Assembly: GCA_000320545.1 (NCBI GenBank)
Contig: ADNK01001890.1
Location: 1 to 64,000 of the forward strand
Direction: 5' to 3'
Source: Bigelowiella natans CCMP2755
Lineage: Eukaryota > Cercozoa > Chlorarachniophyceae
Length of the DNA: 64,000 nucleotides
The notes under the pieces were generated by a model, which was not told the origin of the DNA, did no database searches, and saw only the letters and a list, made by a program, of their open reading frames with translations. Made by a program: the position numbers and the translations under genes. Positions within the stretch are counted from its first letter, which is position 1. Each line of letters opens with the position of its first letter. This document shows, piece after piece, positions 23,553 through 34,719 of the stretch.

Positions 23553-24501
23553 AGAATGAGTGCTTTATTCTATATTATTACAGTACTATTCAATATTATT
23601 ACGGTACAAAACACATATAAAGGCACCGCACTATAGCCCACATGATACATATAGACGTACTTTTTATCCAAAACATTTAAAATGTTTGGAAGAAATTAAA
23701 AATTATAATAATTTATTTGATGGATATATTATGGCATTATCAATTTACTAAAAATAAAATTATTGATAGCTGTTAATATAATAATAAAAAGTTGCTCTTA
23801 TGTATCTCTATTCGTGTAGCGCCAGTAGTCCGACACTTGTGTTTGTATCATGCATACAGCATGAGCTAGCACAGGATGAGCATCATACATGTAATGCACA
23901 TGCTTGCTAGCTTGGCTGTCTCACGCGTAAAGCAACTGTGATCTTTGTAACGTGGCGGACGATAATATACTTGAATCATTATGCACAGTGACGGTAAAAT
24001 GCGTAGTCATGCAGTGGCATCAGGAGCTTGCATGTTTTTGAAGACATATATAATAAGTCTTCACACATGCATTACAATGCAACCTATACTTACCTAATTA
24101 GCGTAAGCTAACTAATCTACTGGCCGCTGCTACCAAGCATAAGCTGTCATCATAAACTCCGTGATGATGCTCATTTTGATTGCATATCTCTGCTACTAGT
24201 ACTACTATGCTCACTGTTTCCACATGGGTGGATTTATATTCCATCGCGAACATCCGTGTTCGTTGATCCAACTGTGCTATGAAAATCCGTGCATTTTACA
24301 GAATTTGCATCGCTGCAGCACAAATAGGATGTTCCATTCACTTAGAAAAAAGGCACTTACGCTACGCTACAAAGTGCATTCTATACACCTTTTAATAATA
24401 AGCAGTGTAAATATGACCAGACTTGGAATCCAAACAACATGCGACGAAACATTAATGCGTGTAGCTCTCTTCCCCCCCCACGCCCCTCTCTCTTTTTTTC
24501 T
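23553..24501. other. Convergent spacer
   Basis: AT-rich at first (23560-23800), then with palindromic TGCATG-, GCTAGC- and ATGCACAT-type words. It holds no supported gene. Both flanking genes end here. Confidence 0.5.
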
Positions 24502-24728
24502 CTAAGCAATCAATTCTCCATCATCCTCCTCCTCCTCCTCAAGGATCTCCGCATCCACCGCCACACTACAACTATTAGTATCGATTCGGTCTTTTCCAGC
24601 GACTGACATACTCAATTCATCGGAATAAGAAGTAGGCTGCTGTTTGTCGTTTATGCATGGTGCCATGAAGTACACAATAGCGCCCATGGCTCTAAATACC
24701 GTCACAAAGACAGTGACCTGATGAGTAG

Positions 24729-24768
<40 letters not shown>

Positions 24769-24826
24769 ATAATAATGAGAGATAATGATCAGAGGTATTA
24801 TAGGCGGAAGGGAGAAAGTGCTCACG

Positions 24827-24858
<32 letters not shown>

Positions 24859-25136
24859 TATTAGTGTCACCGAGATTGCAAGGACGATTCTTTCGTTGCT
24901 GCTATCTTTCTCTCCCTCCTTTGGTTTTTCGCATGAATTTGTACTACATTCACACGTGGTGCAGGTGGTGGTGGCACCAGTGTCACAAGGCCACTTTGCT
25001 GCAACGAAGTTTAGCCATATTGTCGTAGTATCTGGAGAGGTGCTGCTTTCCTCACGTACCTTGCGAGACATGATAAAATCGCCAAATATCAAAATAAGAA
25101 CAAAGGCTACACACACACACACACACACACACACGT

Positions 25137-25168
<32 letters not shown>

Positions 25169-25285
25169 ATATACACATACACATATACACATACACATAT
25201 ACACAAATGTTTACGAAAACAACGATAGATTGTGGATATTTCTGTTTCGCTACTACTACTGCTACTACTACTGCTACTACTACTG

Positions 25286-25319
<34 letters not shown>

Positions 25320-26096
25320 CATTTGCACGGAGGATCCGACCGCTTGAAGAGCGTGCTGAATGTTAGCAGCATCATAAGAGTCTGTAATCACGTCGTAGCT
25401 TCGCGAGGCAAGAATCGTCGTGGTGTTGCTTTTTGCAAAGGAATTGTACTGGGCTCGTTGCAGCAGTGCAAGAAGATCGGTTCCTGAGACGCCACGTCCA
25501 ACATAGAAGTCATTGTGGAATGGAGAGAGGGTAATCACTTCATCCTTCGTGATGTTTCCTGGCCAGAGATCATACCGAAAACCACCACGAGAGAAGATTG
25601 AAAAGTATCTAAAACGTTAGAAAAAGAGGAGGAGGAGGAGGAGGAGGGGAGGAGGGGGGGAGGGGGAGGAGGAGCTACGTCGATAATATGTGGTGGTTTT
25701 ATCAGTGCGTATGTTTAGCAGTATATTGTGATTGCAGCCTCTCTTTCTAACATCCTCAGTGTTAAGATGATGATCTTCTCCATTCCTCTCCCTATCTTGC
25801 TGCTACTTCCCCTCCCCCCATTCTCTTCTTCTTCTTCTTCTTCTTCTTTTTGTTTTTGTGTTGTTATTGTTGTTGTTGTTTGTTGTTGTTGTTTGTTGTT
25901 GATAACATTACGATGTCCTGTCTTGTATTCTTAATCCGAACGGAACGACTTGGTTGTTAAACACATCCCACAGCTCATCACTACTGGATCTCAATCGAGA
26001 GGGGAATGGGCTGCAACCTATCACCTCATCGAGTCGTAACCTAGCGCGTGCTTGCTTAATCCGCTCCTTAATCTTTTCAATAGTAGCACCCATTGC

Positions 26097-26132
<36 letters not shown>

Positions 26133-27032
26133 TATCATCACTCAAACAAGCAAATCAGACGATGAAGAAGACTATACATCGCCAATATGCAGCAAGAACG
26201 TATTCATTCAATACTCAAATAGCAGCACAGGTAATGCACATAAGGGAGAAAACGAAGGGGCGGCTAGCAACAACAACAACAACAACAACAGCAGCAACCA
26301 GCACTTTAAGTCCAGTAGACGTGTGAAACCCAGTCCCATTGAGAGGATACCCACACCTTGAGGCCAGCACGGCTCGGTTAGCATCAACATTAACATGAGC
26401 GAAGGTGGGGGGGATGATGACAGAACCACCACCAGCAGCAGGAACGGTGGTAAGAGATGCAGAGATAAAGCCAACCTGAATCACCACAGAGAACAGGCAG
26501 GGAGGGGGGGGGGGAGGAGAGAGAGAGAGAGAGAGGATGATGATGAAGGAGGACGATGAGTTATCTTTTGAAAACGACCGCTGCAGCACGATACACTGTT
26601 TCATGCAAGAACGGCACAAAAGAGACTCATAAGAGGAAAGCAAAATAAATTCACGTTCCTTCCACTTCTCTCTTTGCCCTTCGGCCTTCTCGAGCACAAT
26701 TCTCACCGTATCAAAGTAGTGCCCTGCCTCATAAGAAACCGCATAATCATCGATTTGGTGGTAGCCACGATAATGCGTATGGCCGGTGAGGAAGATGATG
26801 GGGTAATTAGCTCCCATTATTGCACGTGTGCGGTTGCGAATAACGCTGACGAGCTCATTGCGGACCTGAATAATTAGCTAGCATTAAAAGGGGAGGGGGG
26901 GGAAGGAAGGTATCTTCTTCCTCAATTGTTTCTACATTTCACATTCTTAACAACTGTTACAGTTATTGTATACATCCATGTGTGCGAGCACGAATGAGGC
27001 CTCTCCCTGCTGCAGCGCTGTGGCAAACCTAG

Positions 27033-27069
<37 letters not shown>

Positions 27070-27819
27070 AGTAATTATAAAGAACAAGAAGAAGAAGAAG
27101 AAGAAGAAGAAGAAGAAGAAGAGAAGAGCATAGAAGCGAAGGAACAAACTCAATAAATATAGATGCACATTAAGACTTTGATCACACGACGATTTCATGA
27201 TGCTGCTGCTGCTTTTTGTCCAAGAGGTTAGGATTATACTACTACTACTACTAATACTAAAACTACCATTTTCCGCCATCTATCCTGCCCCTCCCCCCCC
27301 CATAAAAACCATTGCTATTCTCCTCACCAGGGCTCCATAACCACCTGTTCAACCATCCTCACCTCAACGGAGGGGCAGTGATTCTGCATATTATACAAGA
27401 AACCGAAGGTCGTGTATTTGCGTCCAGAGGCAGCTCCCATGAGAATAGTGTAGTTAGTGCCGAGCCGCTGTCCCGTCGTGCTATTGACCACATTTGTGGT
27501 AACATACCGTCCGGAGAAATGTGCCCCGAAGCCGTTCGGAGCGTTGATATTACCGATTGTTGCGTCATTGTAGAGTTCTATTATATTATACATAACTTAT
27601 TGTGAGAAATGTACTGAGCTGGGGAAAGAGCTATTCTGCATTCATTGGCTAAGTGCTCTCTGTATTGTTCCTGATCATGTGATCATTGAGAATGTATGAA
27701 TCCCCGTGTAAAGGCAGTAGATTCTATCTACTACCATGGTTGCCCGTGTTGACAAGATCGAAAGGCATCATTGTGAGGAGTGGTCCTGTTAACGGGTAAC
27801 CGTTTGGATCTAGCAGCAG

Positions 27820-27863
<44 letters not shown>

Positions 27864-28013
27864 GCATGCAATACCACAACCCACGAAGTAACTACATTCT
27901 GTACAATTTATACAAAATATGGGATGATCAAAGCTACCTGAGAGCCCGGTTCCATCTACTATGTCTCCATTATTTACAAGAAAGAGGTCCCTATTATGCG
28001 CAAGTGCACACAC

Positions 28014-28050
<37 letters not shown>

Positions 28051-28395
28051 ATCATGTTTTAGAGGGAGGAAGGAGGGTTTGCTGGCAAGTGTAATACGTG
28101 AAGATGCTTGCGGTCCCTTCCTACGTTTTTACCGATTAAGCGCTTGAGCTTCTTGTTTGACGTGGTAATAGAAAGAGTATAAATCTCCATAGTCTGCATC
28201 CTTGGGAGGAGAGGAATCTGGCTGCTTATGACCGCTAATCCAGCTGTGCACATCTGTGACAACCATGATGTTTAGACCGTCCGCGAACGGAAGATCGACG
28301 CTCCCCGTCACAAACAGCATGTTTTCGTCGCACCCCCCGAAAACTAGCATCATTGCTACGACGAACAGACTGCGGCGGGCAGGAGAATTGAGCAT
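24502..28395 (-). CDS. Membrane-anchored calcineurin-like metallophosphoesterase (about 628 aa)
   Basis: Eleven exons join in phase: 28395-28133, 27990-27938, 27809-27735, 27577-27328, 27028-26974, 26865-26707, 26475-26357, 26130-25912, 25608-25320, 25059-24871 and 24717-24502. After an N-terminal signal segment come all metal-binding motifs of the family: D48-x-H50 (VTDVHSW), GD (NNGDIVDGTG, D97), GNHE (128-131, split by an intron), H in VLAHMD, and GHTH (260-263). The layout (FLYNM, FALQQ-like block, SRGGFRYDLWPGN, TLSPFHNDFY) resembles the extracellular or vacuolar 5'-nucleotidase-like phosphoesterases of the yeast YHR202W type. A C-terminal helix (IVLAISVTVFVTVFRAMGAI) and an acidic tail suggest a type I membrane anchor. 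Exon 8 begins with 11 consecutive Met codons from an (ATG)n repeat. The substrate is probably a phosphomonoester or nucleotide; not proven. Confidence 0.88.
25109..25319. repeat. (CA)n and (CTA)n microsatellites in an intron of the phosphoesterase gene
   Basis: CA/TACACA block at about 25109-25205 and CTA/CTG block at 25249-25319. The donor of exon 25608-25320 abuts the CTA tract. Confidence 0.95.
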
Positions 28396-28593
28396 CCTAA
28401 TGGCAGCAAGATGCTTCAGAACAATCTTTATTAGATATACAACCCCCTTCCTCGACAAGAGCCCGCAGATAATAATTTTCAAAATTGTACATTGTCGTTC
28501 AGGAAAGTGGTTCAATGATCACACTATTACACTTGACCTGCTGGGAGGGTGGGGTGAGGCAGCAACGACGAAGTTCGGGCCAAGGAAGGAGAG

Positions 28594-28614
28594 TAGGGTT
28601 AGGGTTAGGGTTTA
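28594..28614 (+). repeat. Short telomere-like block (TTAGGG)n
   Basis: TAGGGTTAGGGTTAGGGTTTA, three TTAGGG-type units, lies about 200 bp upstream of the phosphoesterase start. Confidence 0.85.
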
Positions 28615-28637
28615 TTATTTGCAGGGAAAACATCATC

Positions 28638-28664
28638 TGCGACAACATAATTTATAATGTCGCA
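28638..28664. promoter_or_regulatory. Inverted repeat TGCGACA-N13-TGTCGCA
   Basis: Perfect 7-bp arms separated by 13 AT-rich bases, within the divergent spacer. Could be a dimeric factor site. Confidence 0.55.
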
Positions 28665-28698
28665 AGGAGGATTGTATAAATGGATGGAAAATATCAGC

Positions 28699-28724
28699 TG
28701 CGACACAATCTTTTTGCTGTCGCT
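28699..28724. promoter_or_regulatory. Second inverted repeat TGCGACA-N12-TGTCGCT
   Basis: Imperfect copy of the preceding dyad, 61 bp downstream. The flanks also match (GGAAAA-ATC before, AGGA after), so the whole ~45 bp is a diverged direct repeat. Confidence 0.5.
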
Positions 28725-28791
28725 AGGATGCATGCAGGCATAGTTCGAAATTATTTGAATCATTTGAAACACAGCAGCTGTAGCCGCCCCA

Positions 28792-29519
28792 ATGGTGGAG
28801 CCATGGCCATCGGCTTCCATAGCCTTTCTGATTCTCCTATCTGTGGGATTTCCCTCCGCGTTTGGAGCAAGGTCATTCCACTCCCCCATTGAAAGTACTA
28901 CAAATGCCGAAACGTCTTCCTCCTCTTCTCTCTTTCTCATCAGATTTCATAGACAGCAGCAACATGCTCAAGCGACAGTTACAGGGAACAGAACACAAGA
29001 TACCACAGAATTTCAGCAGAATGTAGATATGGAGGAGGAGGCAGAAATGGTAGCAGAATAACCATTCATGTTCGTGACCCCAGGAGGTTTTCTAACCATA
29101 TTTACCATCTCATTATTTAGTTACTTCTCACTCGTAAAGGGTACCGACAGCATCACTCTTCTTCTTCTTCTTCGTCCTTCTCCGTGAGGCAGTATGAGAT
29201 GAACGATCAGCTCATGGATGCTGTAGGCCAGGTCCGCTACACAATCAAGGGTGTCATATCTAACAGAAGTAGAGAAAGCAGCAGGTAAATGAAAGATTTT
29301 TGAACTTGCTTCGACGTAGCGGTGACTACACATCAACAATTTATATTATTGATGATTAAAGGAAATAACGAATATGAGAGTGCATCGTATCGATACAACT
29401 TGTCGACGATGAGTGAATGTTCTATTCAGCCACATTTGAATCTCAAAACAACCAGCACTACGCACAAAAAATGCAGACACAATGTCGACTCAAGGCAGAA
29501 TATGAGCACACATTTCCGG

Positions 29520-29567
<48 letters not shown>

Positions 29568-29704
29568 AAGATGTATCTATACATATGCTTACGTAGCTAT
29601 CTTAATGGCGACCCAAGATACAAGATCGTTGTGGAGAATGGCCGGGGAGAGAAGTTTCTTGGGAAAGGCAACTTCGGGAAGGTGAAAAGATTGAACCAAT
29701 GTTT

Positions 29705-29742
<38 letters not shown>

Positions 29743-30390
29743 CGAACGATATTGCAGTGGGTAAGAAAGAAGTGACTACGTCGCCTGTTTTGATGTGATG
29801 AGAATAAGTATGCGTGTTACGCGTTGTGTGTGTGTGTGTGTTTTTACGTATGGCATGTGGTCTATGTATGCTCTTGAGGAAGTAGTTGAAGCATATCACA
29901 GTTGTGGAAGCACAATGATTTAGAAACAAAATAAGTATAGAGTGCGTAATCATTTATCACAAACATAATGTGATCCTATATCTGCAGATATTAATACGTG
30001 TTCTTAAATCAACCCTCCACCTACTTTCTTCTTCTTCCTTCTCCTCCTCCTCCTCCTCCTCCTCCTCCTTCTATCCTTCTGCTTCAATCTATTTTTCTTT
30101 GCAAAAATAGGTATATCTTGCTGAAGCATCTGCAGAAACCATGCATAGTAACTCAATGCTGGACAATAAGGTAGCTCTCAAATGTTATGACGAGGCAGAA
30201 AATAAAGAGGAGTCAGATCTCTCAAGGAGAGAAATATTGGAGTATGCTGCACAAGAGGCCAAGACCGAATTCCAAATGCTGCAGAAAGTCCAAGGTGTGC
30301 ATGATGAGCTACTGCTGGTGATGATGATGGTGGATGTAGTGCGGTAAACAGACTCTACATTTCGGTTAGGTCTAACGTTCCATATATATG

Positions 30391-30427
<37 letters not shown>

Positions 30428-30830
30428 TCATCATGATCATCATTATCGCCACCAACCACTAGGTCCCAACATTCTTAAAGCTTACGAAATATTCCGAGAT
30501 CGTGGACATGGCTCCTGTCTGGTTATGCCTCTGTATGCTGGCACTATGAAGAGACTTTACGACTACAACAAGGACCCTCACCTTATTTTGAGATGCTTTG
30601 AGCAGATATTCACTGCAGTCGATTTTCTCCACTCGAAACAGCCTCCGATTATCCATCGTGATCTCAAGCCTGACAACATCTTTATCGACGGCCAAGGAAA
30701 CTGTCATCTTGCTGATTTTGGCCTTGCAAAAGTGGTGAAATATAACCCTGTAGCGGATTTCCCTGGGTCAGGGAAGCAGTTGGTAGAGGAGGGAACAGGA
30801 AAGAAGCTGGGAGTAGCAGGCACTCTTCGG

Positions 30831-30868
<38 letters not shown>

Positions 30869-31113
30869 GTAAAAATAATAAAAATTATAACTTGCAGCTA
30901 TTGCACTATGAAGTACTAATAATTTATAGTAGCTCTTAGGAGGCAATGAGCATCATGTAGTAGCAACCTGTCGAATCGTAGTAGTTCTTTCAACCTAGTT
31001 ACATCAAACACTGGTGAGGATGGTGATGATGATGATGATGGTGGTTTATATGGCACTGGTGATTATTATCCCATGCAGCAACACAGCTGAAACACATGAT
31101 CCTATAATATATC

Positions 31114-31147
<34 letters not shown>

Positions 31148-31841
31148 AGGTACTTTGACCTGACATACCCCTGGGCCAAGACTCCTTATTGGAACCAAGA
31201 CATGTTCGCTATAGGGTTGATGATTCTACAGCTCAAAGATCTATCATACCTGCACCAGCTTGTCGTATGAGACCTCCAGGTGCGTGTGAGCGAGTACCTT
31301 CGCCTCACAGAGCAGCTTGGGAAGAGGTTTAAGCCGTCCGAAAAGATGTGGGAAATCGAGCTACTTGACAGTCCTGAGGAGATGAGAAAGAAGTCATTCA
31401 AAACTGGCAAATCATGGAGAGGGGGTGTATTTATAGGTATGATATCTCAACTTATGGGAGGCAAGAACCGCTTCCAACGCTGGACAGCACAGGTGGCTCT
31501 ACCCGAGTTTCGGTTTCGAAGTTTTCTCTATAAGAACTGGCCTACAGTCGAAGGCGGAGCAAATTGCATCACTGTAGGGAAAGACCCTCCAGCAGCTCTT
31601 TCCGAAAGCAATTCTGAGGCTGTAAAAGTACAAATCATAGGTCCAAAGAAGAAGACACCAATGGAAGGCCATGAGGAGATAAGCAGTAAGAAGAAAATTG
31701 AAACCACGACGCTGAAGAAGCGTTCTGTCAATTTCCACATCTCTGCGGTAACTAATGGCTGCTTTCACACGCACGATGATGATGTCTTACACGTACACAG
31801 CAGAATACGCCTGTTGTTGTTGTTCTTATTGTCGAACTAGC

Positions 31842-31879
<38 letters not shown>

Positions 31880-32696
31880 CTTTCCCCGCTGGTAGCTCAG
31901 AATTATAATGGTTTGCAATTCAGTGTGAACATTCAATGATGTCGAGAATAGTTGAGAATAGTAAGCTAGTATCACCTATCGGTTTCCACAATAATAGTGT
32001 TGCCAATACCTGAAACAACCAGCTTTTCAATATAACTTTTTCCCCCCCTCCCCGTCCTCTCTCTTCCTCTTTCTCTCTCTTACTCGATTGTGTAGGATCT
32101 TGACGACTATTACCTCGTAGACGAGGAAGGCAAAGTGTCGTTTGATGGCGGTATGCGAGTAAGGATATCAACTGCTAGCTCATCAGAAGAGCTCAAGTAC
32201 TCAGGAAAATTTCTAAAGAAAGCTTTTGAATTTGCGGAGTCATCAGACGGCCTTTTGAAGGTACAACCTAAAATGAGCAAGAAGATTTGAGGCAAATATA
32301 TTGTTGATATCTGTGCCGCCAAAGAATATATCGTGATGTGTAATCGACGATATGCATGACTAGGATAGAGCTTCGTGTGTGTTTTCTTTCGAATTTTGTC
32401 GTTGATATTGATATTTCCTCCACCGCTCATATATAATACAATAATAATGGTGATGGTGCTGCTTACAATGGGAGGGAATTATAGCAAGTTGTTCTTGTTT
32501 TTGCTATATTTTAAAGGTTGAATCGAAAGGAAAGAAGTTGCTAGGTGGCAAAACGGGACTATCTAGGAGCCGTAAGACAGCCCCTGAGGGGTTCCACGAC
32601 TACGAGTTAATGTTTAAGGACAACAATGCAAATATCAACAAGATCAAAGCTTGCTTTGATATGGTGAAAGTAGTTATGCAGAGTGAATATGTATGA
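28792..32696 (+). CDS. Protein kinase with signal/plastid-type leader; in-frame TGA or 15-nt intron (about 661 aa)
   Basis: Exons joined in phase: 28792-29049, 29121-29284, 29597-29681, 30111-30294, 30463-30829, 31150-31264, 31280-31747, 32096-32260 and 32517-32696. Kinase motifs are complete: glycine loop LGKGNFGKVYLAE, lysine in VALKCY, IHRDLKPDN, ADFGLAK, and YWNQDMFAIGLMIL as subdomain IX. The leader SIAFLILLSVGFPSAFGARS is a signal peptide ending in a SAF motif, followed by basic, Ser-rich sequence; in ochrophytes this suggests plastid import, otherwise the secretory lumen. Between 31264 and 31280 the frame continues but contains one TGA (31268-31270). The 15 bases 31265-31279 begin GT and end AG, so a tiny intron, a nonsense mutation or a sequencing error are all possible. 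The C-terminal 240 residues are Lys-rich and match no family I know. Two repeats (CA, TAG) flank exon 3. Confidence 0.83.
29521..29562. repeat. (CA)n microsatellite in intron 2 of the kinase gene
   Basis: About 20 CA units; a (TAG)n tract follows exon 3 at 29705-29740. Confidence 0.95.
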
Positions 32697-32917
32697 AGAA
32701 GCAGCAGCGAGGGATATATGCATTACTACACCAATTGTGTTGGACGTCAATTCAAAAACATGCAAGATGTGATCATTATCTGCTTAAGTAGTAATAACAT
32801 ATATTCACTCGAGGTTTGTTTAACGGTCACTCCGTATGTTGGATATATTTATTATTAAAGAATGCTATGATAGCCGTACTAATGAATATTCATCATCTCG
32901 TCGCCTGTCGGTGCATA

Positions 32918-32959
<42 letters not shown>

Positions 32960-33511
32960 CACAGCAGCATACAAATATAATATGATGATGCATGTTAGCA
33001 TTTTTCTCAGCATGCACTACGTACTATTTCGTGAATAACGTCGTAGATTTACACGATAACAAGCTAGTGTACGTTACATATATGCTGGGTGGTGTTTACG
33101 ATTGGGAGAATCGTAACAAGCGCATGTGTGGCAAATTAACATTATGTAGATTGTTCGAGCTTTACGCGCGCAACAAGTACGCAACCTATACTCGAAAAAG
33201 TGATTCAATGGAAATGTTTGAGCAGCAGCAAAGCCTCCCTCAGAATTGAAGTGCTTTTGATCGCAATGAACCGTCGCTTTACATCAGACTGCAATGCGGC
33301 ACTAGCTAGCTCTTTCATGAACTACTAGTTGTGCCTTGTGCGTAGTCGCTAATTGACTCGCACGATGCGTTAAATAGACAAGCACGCAGCGCTGCCGATT
33401 GATTGATCCCAAATTACTTTAGGCTTTTGTTCTGATGACTATTGGCGTGTACTAATGTGCACTTATTATTACATAAGTAATGTAAACGAGCGTTGTTGAA
33501 CTCCAGCACTT

Positions 33512-33546
<35 letters not shown>

Positions 33547-33694
33547 TATGCTTGCAGGCCTACTACGAGCTAATCTTGTGGTTTGGTACTACTACTACTA
33601 CTACTACTACTACTGAGTAGGCATCACAAACCGCAATTTAACAACAACTATGATAGAGACGAACTACTTATAAGTTAGAGACTTTGTTAATAGC

Positions 33695-33726
<32 letters not shown>

Positions 33727-33750
33727 AATACTCCATTTCTTATTCTCCTC
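32697..33750. other. Convergent spacer with a weak 85-codon frame
   Basis: Between the kinase and coiled-coil 3' ends. An ATG frame at 32992-33249 (85 codons, TTYYFVNNVVDLHDNKLVYV) is repeat-free, but it has no family features and no partner exons, so I do not call it a gene. A (TA)n tract sits at 32925-32958, and oppositely oriented TAG and CTA tracts at about 33514-33547 and 33588-33614 could pair as a hairpin. Confidence 0.45.
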
Positions 33751-34174
33751 CTATTTCCCTACTACGTTCTCATCACTAGAAGATGAGGGCAGATTACGTA
33801 TTCTATCCTCTAAGTCTTTCTTCTGAGTCAAGAGCACCTATACAGTAGTAGTAGTAGTAGTAGTAGTAGTACCAAACCACAAGATTAGCAATAATATATT
33901 ACTGCCCTAGATTATAAAATTTCAATGTGAAAGATAATAAAGCCATAATTGTATGAGTGCTGCAACTACATTTGCCTCCTGTTGTAGTCCTTTTTCCACC
34001 TCTTTGACTTTCTTTTCTCTGCGTCTCAATTCGTCGGTCTAGAGGGGGGTAGGATTTGATCAGGTTGTGACTACGTTCCCTTACGAAATACTTATAATTT
34101 TCAGCTTCAGGCAGATCTAAAGAGATAGAGATACTACTCGGAAGATGGTGAAGGTATGGGTAGTACTTATATGT

Positions 34175-34205
<31 letters not shown>

Positions 34206-34676
34206 AACCTTATCTGCCGAATAACTAGCGAAATCGTTCTTATCCTGCAAATGAATCATAAACAACAGAGCAAGAGCAATTGATAGTAGTCGATATGCAT
34301 TTCAACAGCTCTGCTTTCTCCCCCCCCCCCCCTCCCCTCTTTCTCTCGCTCTCCCATTTTCATCATCATCATCATCATCATCCTCCTCCTCCTCCCATAT
34401 GACTTCTTCTACAAATGTTATAAATGATCGAAGGAGGTAGCTAGCGCAAGGGCAAAGCAACAGGGCTACCAGCTCTTTCTTTTAAATTTGTTATCTTTTG
34501 TCGTAATGATGATAATAAGATAACAGTGGTGAGTGATAGTAGTTGCAGCAACCTTCTCAAGTTTCTCTGCTTTCTCTTGTAGATCAGACTACCGAGGGGG
34601 TGGAATAGCAAAATGTTAAATAGGAAGAGATGCAGAGTGTGAAACGCCGAAACAACGTTAAATATTATATATAAGA

Positions 34677-34719
<43 letters not shown>

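Larger units (their letters stand above)
28396..28791. promoter_or_regulatory. Divergent promoter between phosphoesterase (-) and kinase (+)
   Basis: Only 396 bp separate the two starts. The region contains a telomere-like TTAGGG block and two copies of a dyad (listed separately). It is otherwise free of microsatellites. Confidence 0.5.

Noticed and set aside
25109-25319. Array-like blocks of short repeats, considered as a CRISPR array
   Set aside because: Units are simple di- and trinucleotides without spacers, in an intron of a eukaryotic gene.
30830-31149. Extension of the kinase frame into a Tyr run
   Set aside because: The run is the (CTA)n microsatellite right after the GTACTA donor; the next exon continues the kinase domain in phase.
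32992-33249. 85-codon ATG frame between the kinase and coiled-coil genes
   Set aside because: Natural-looking but single, short, without homology I recognise and located in a convergent spacer.
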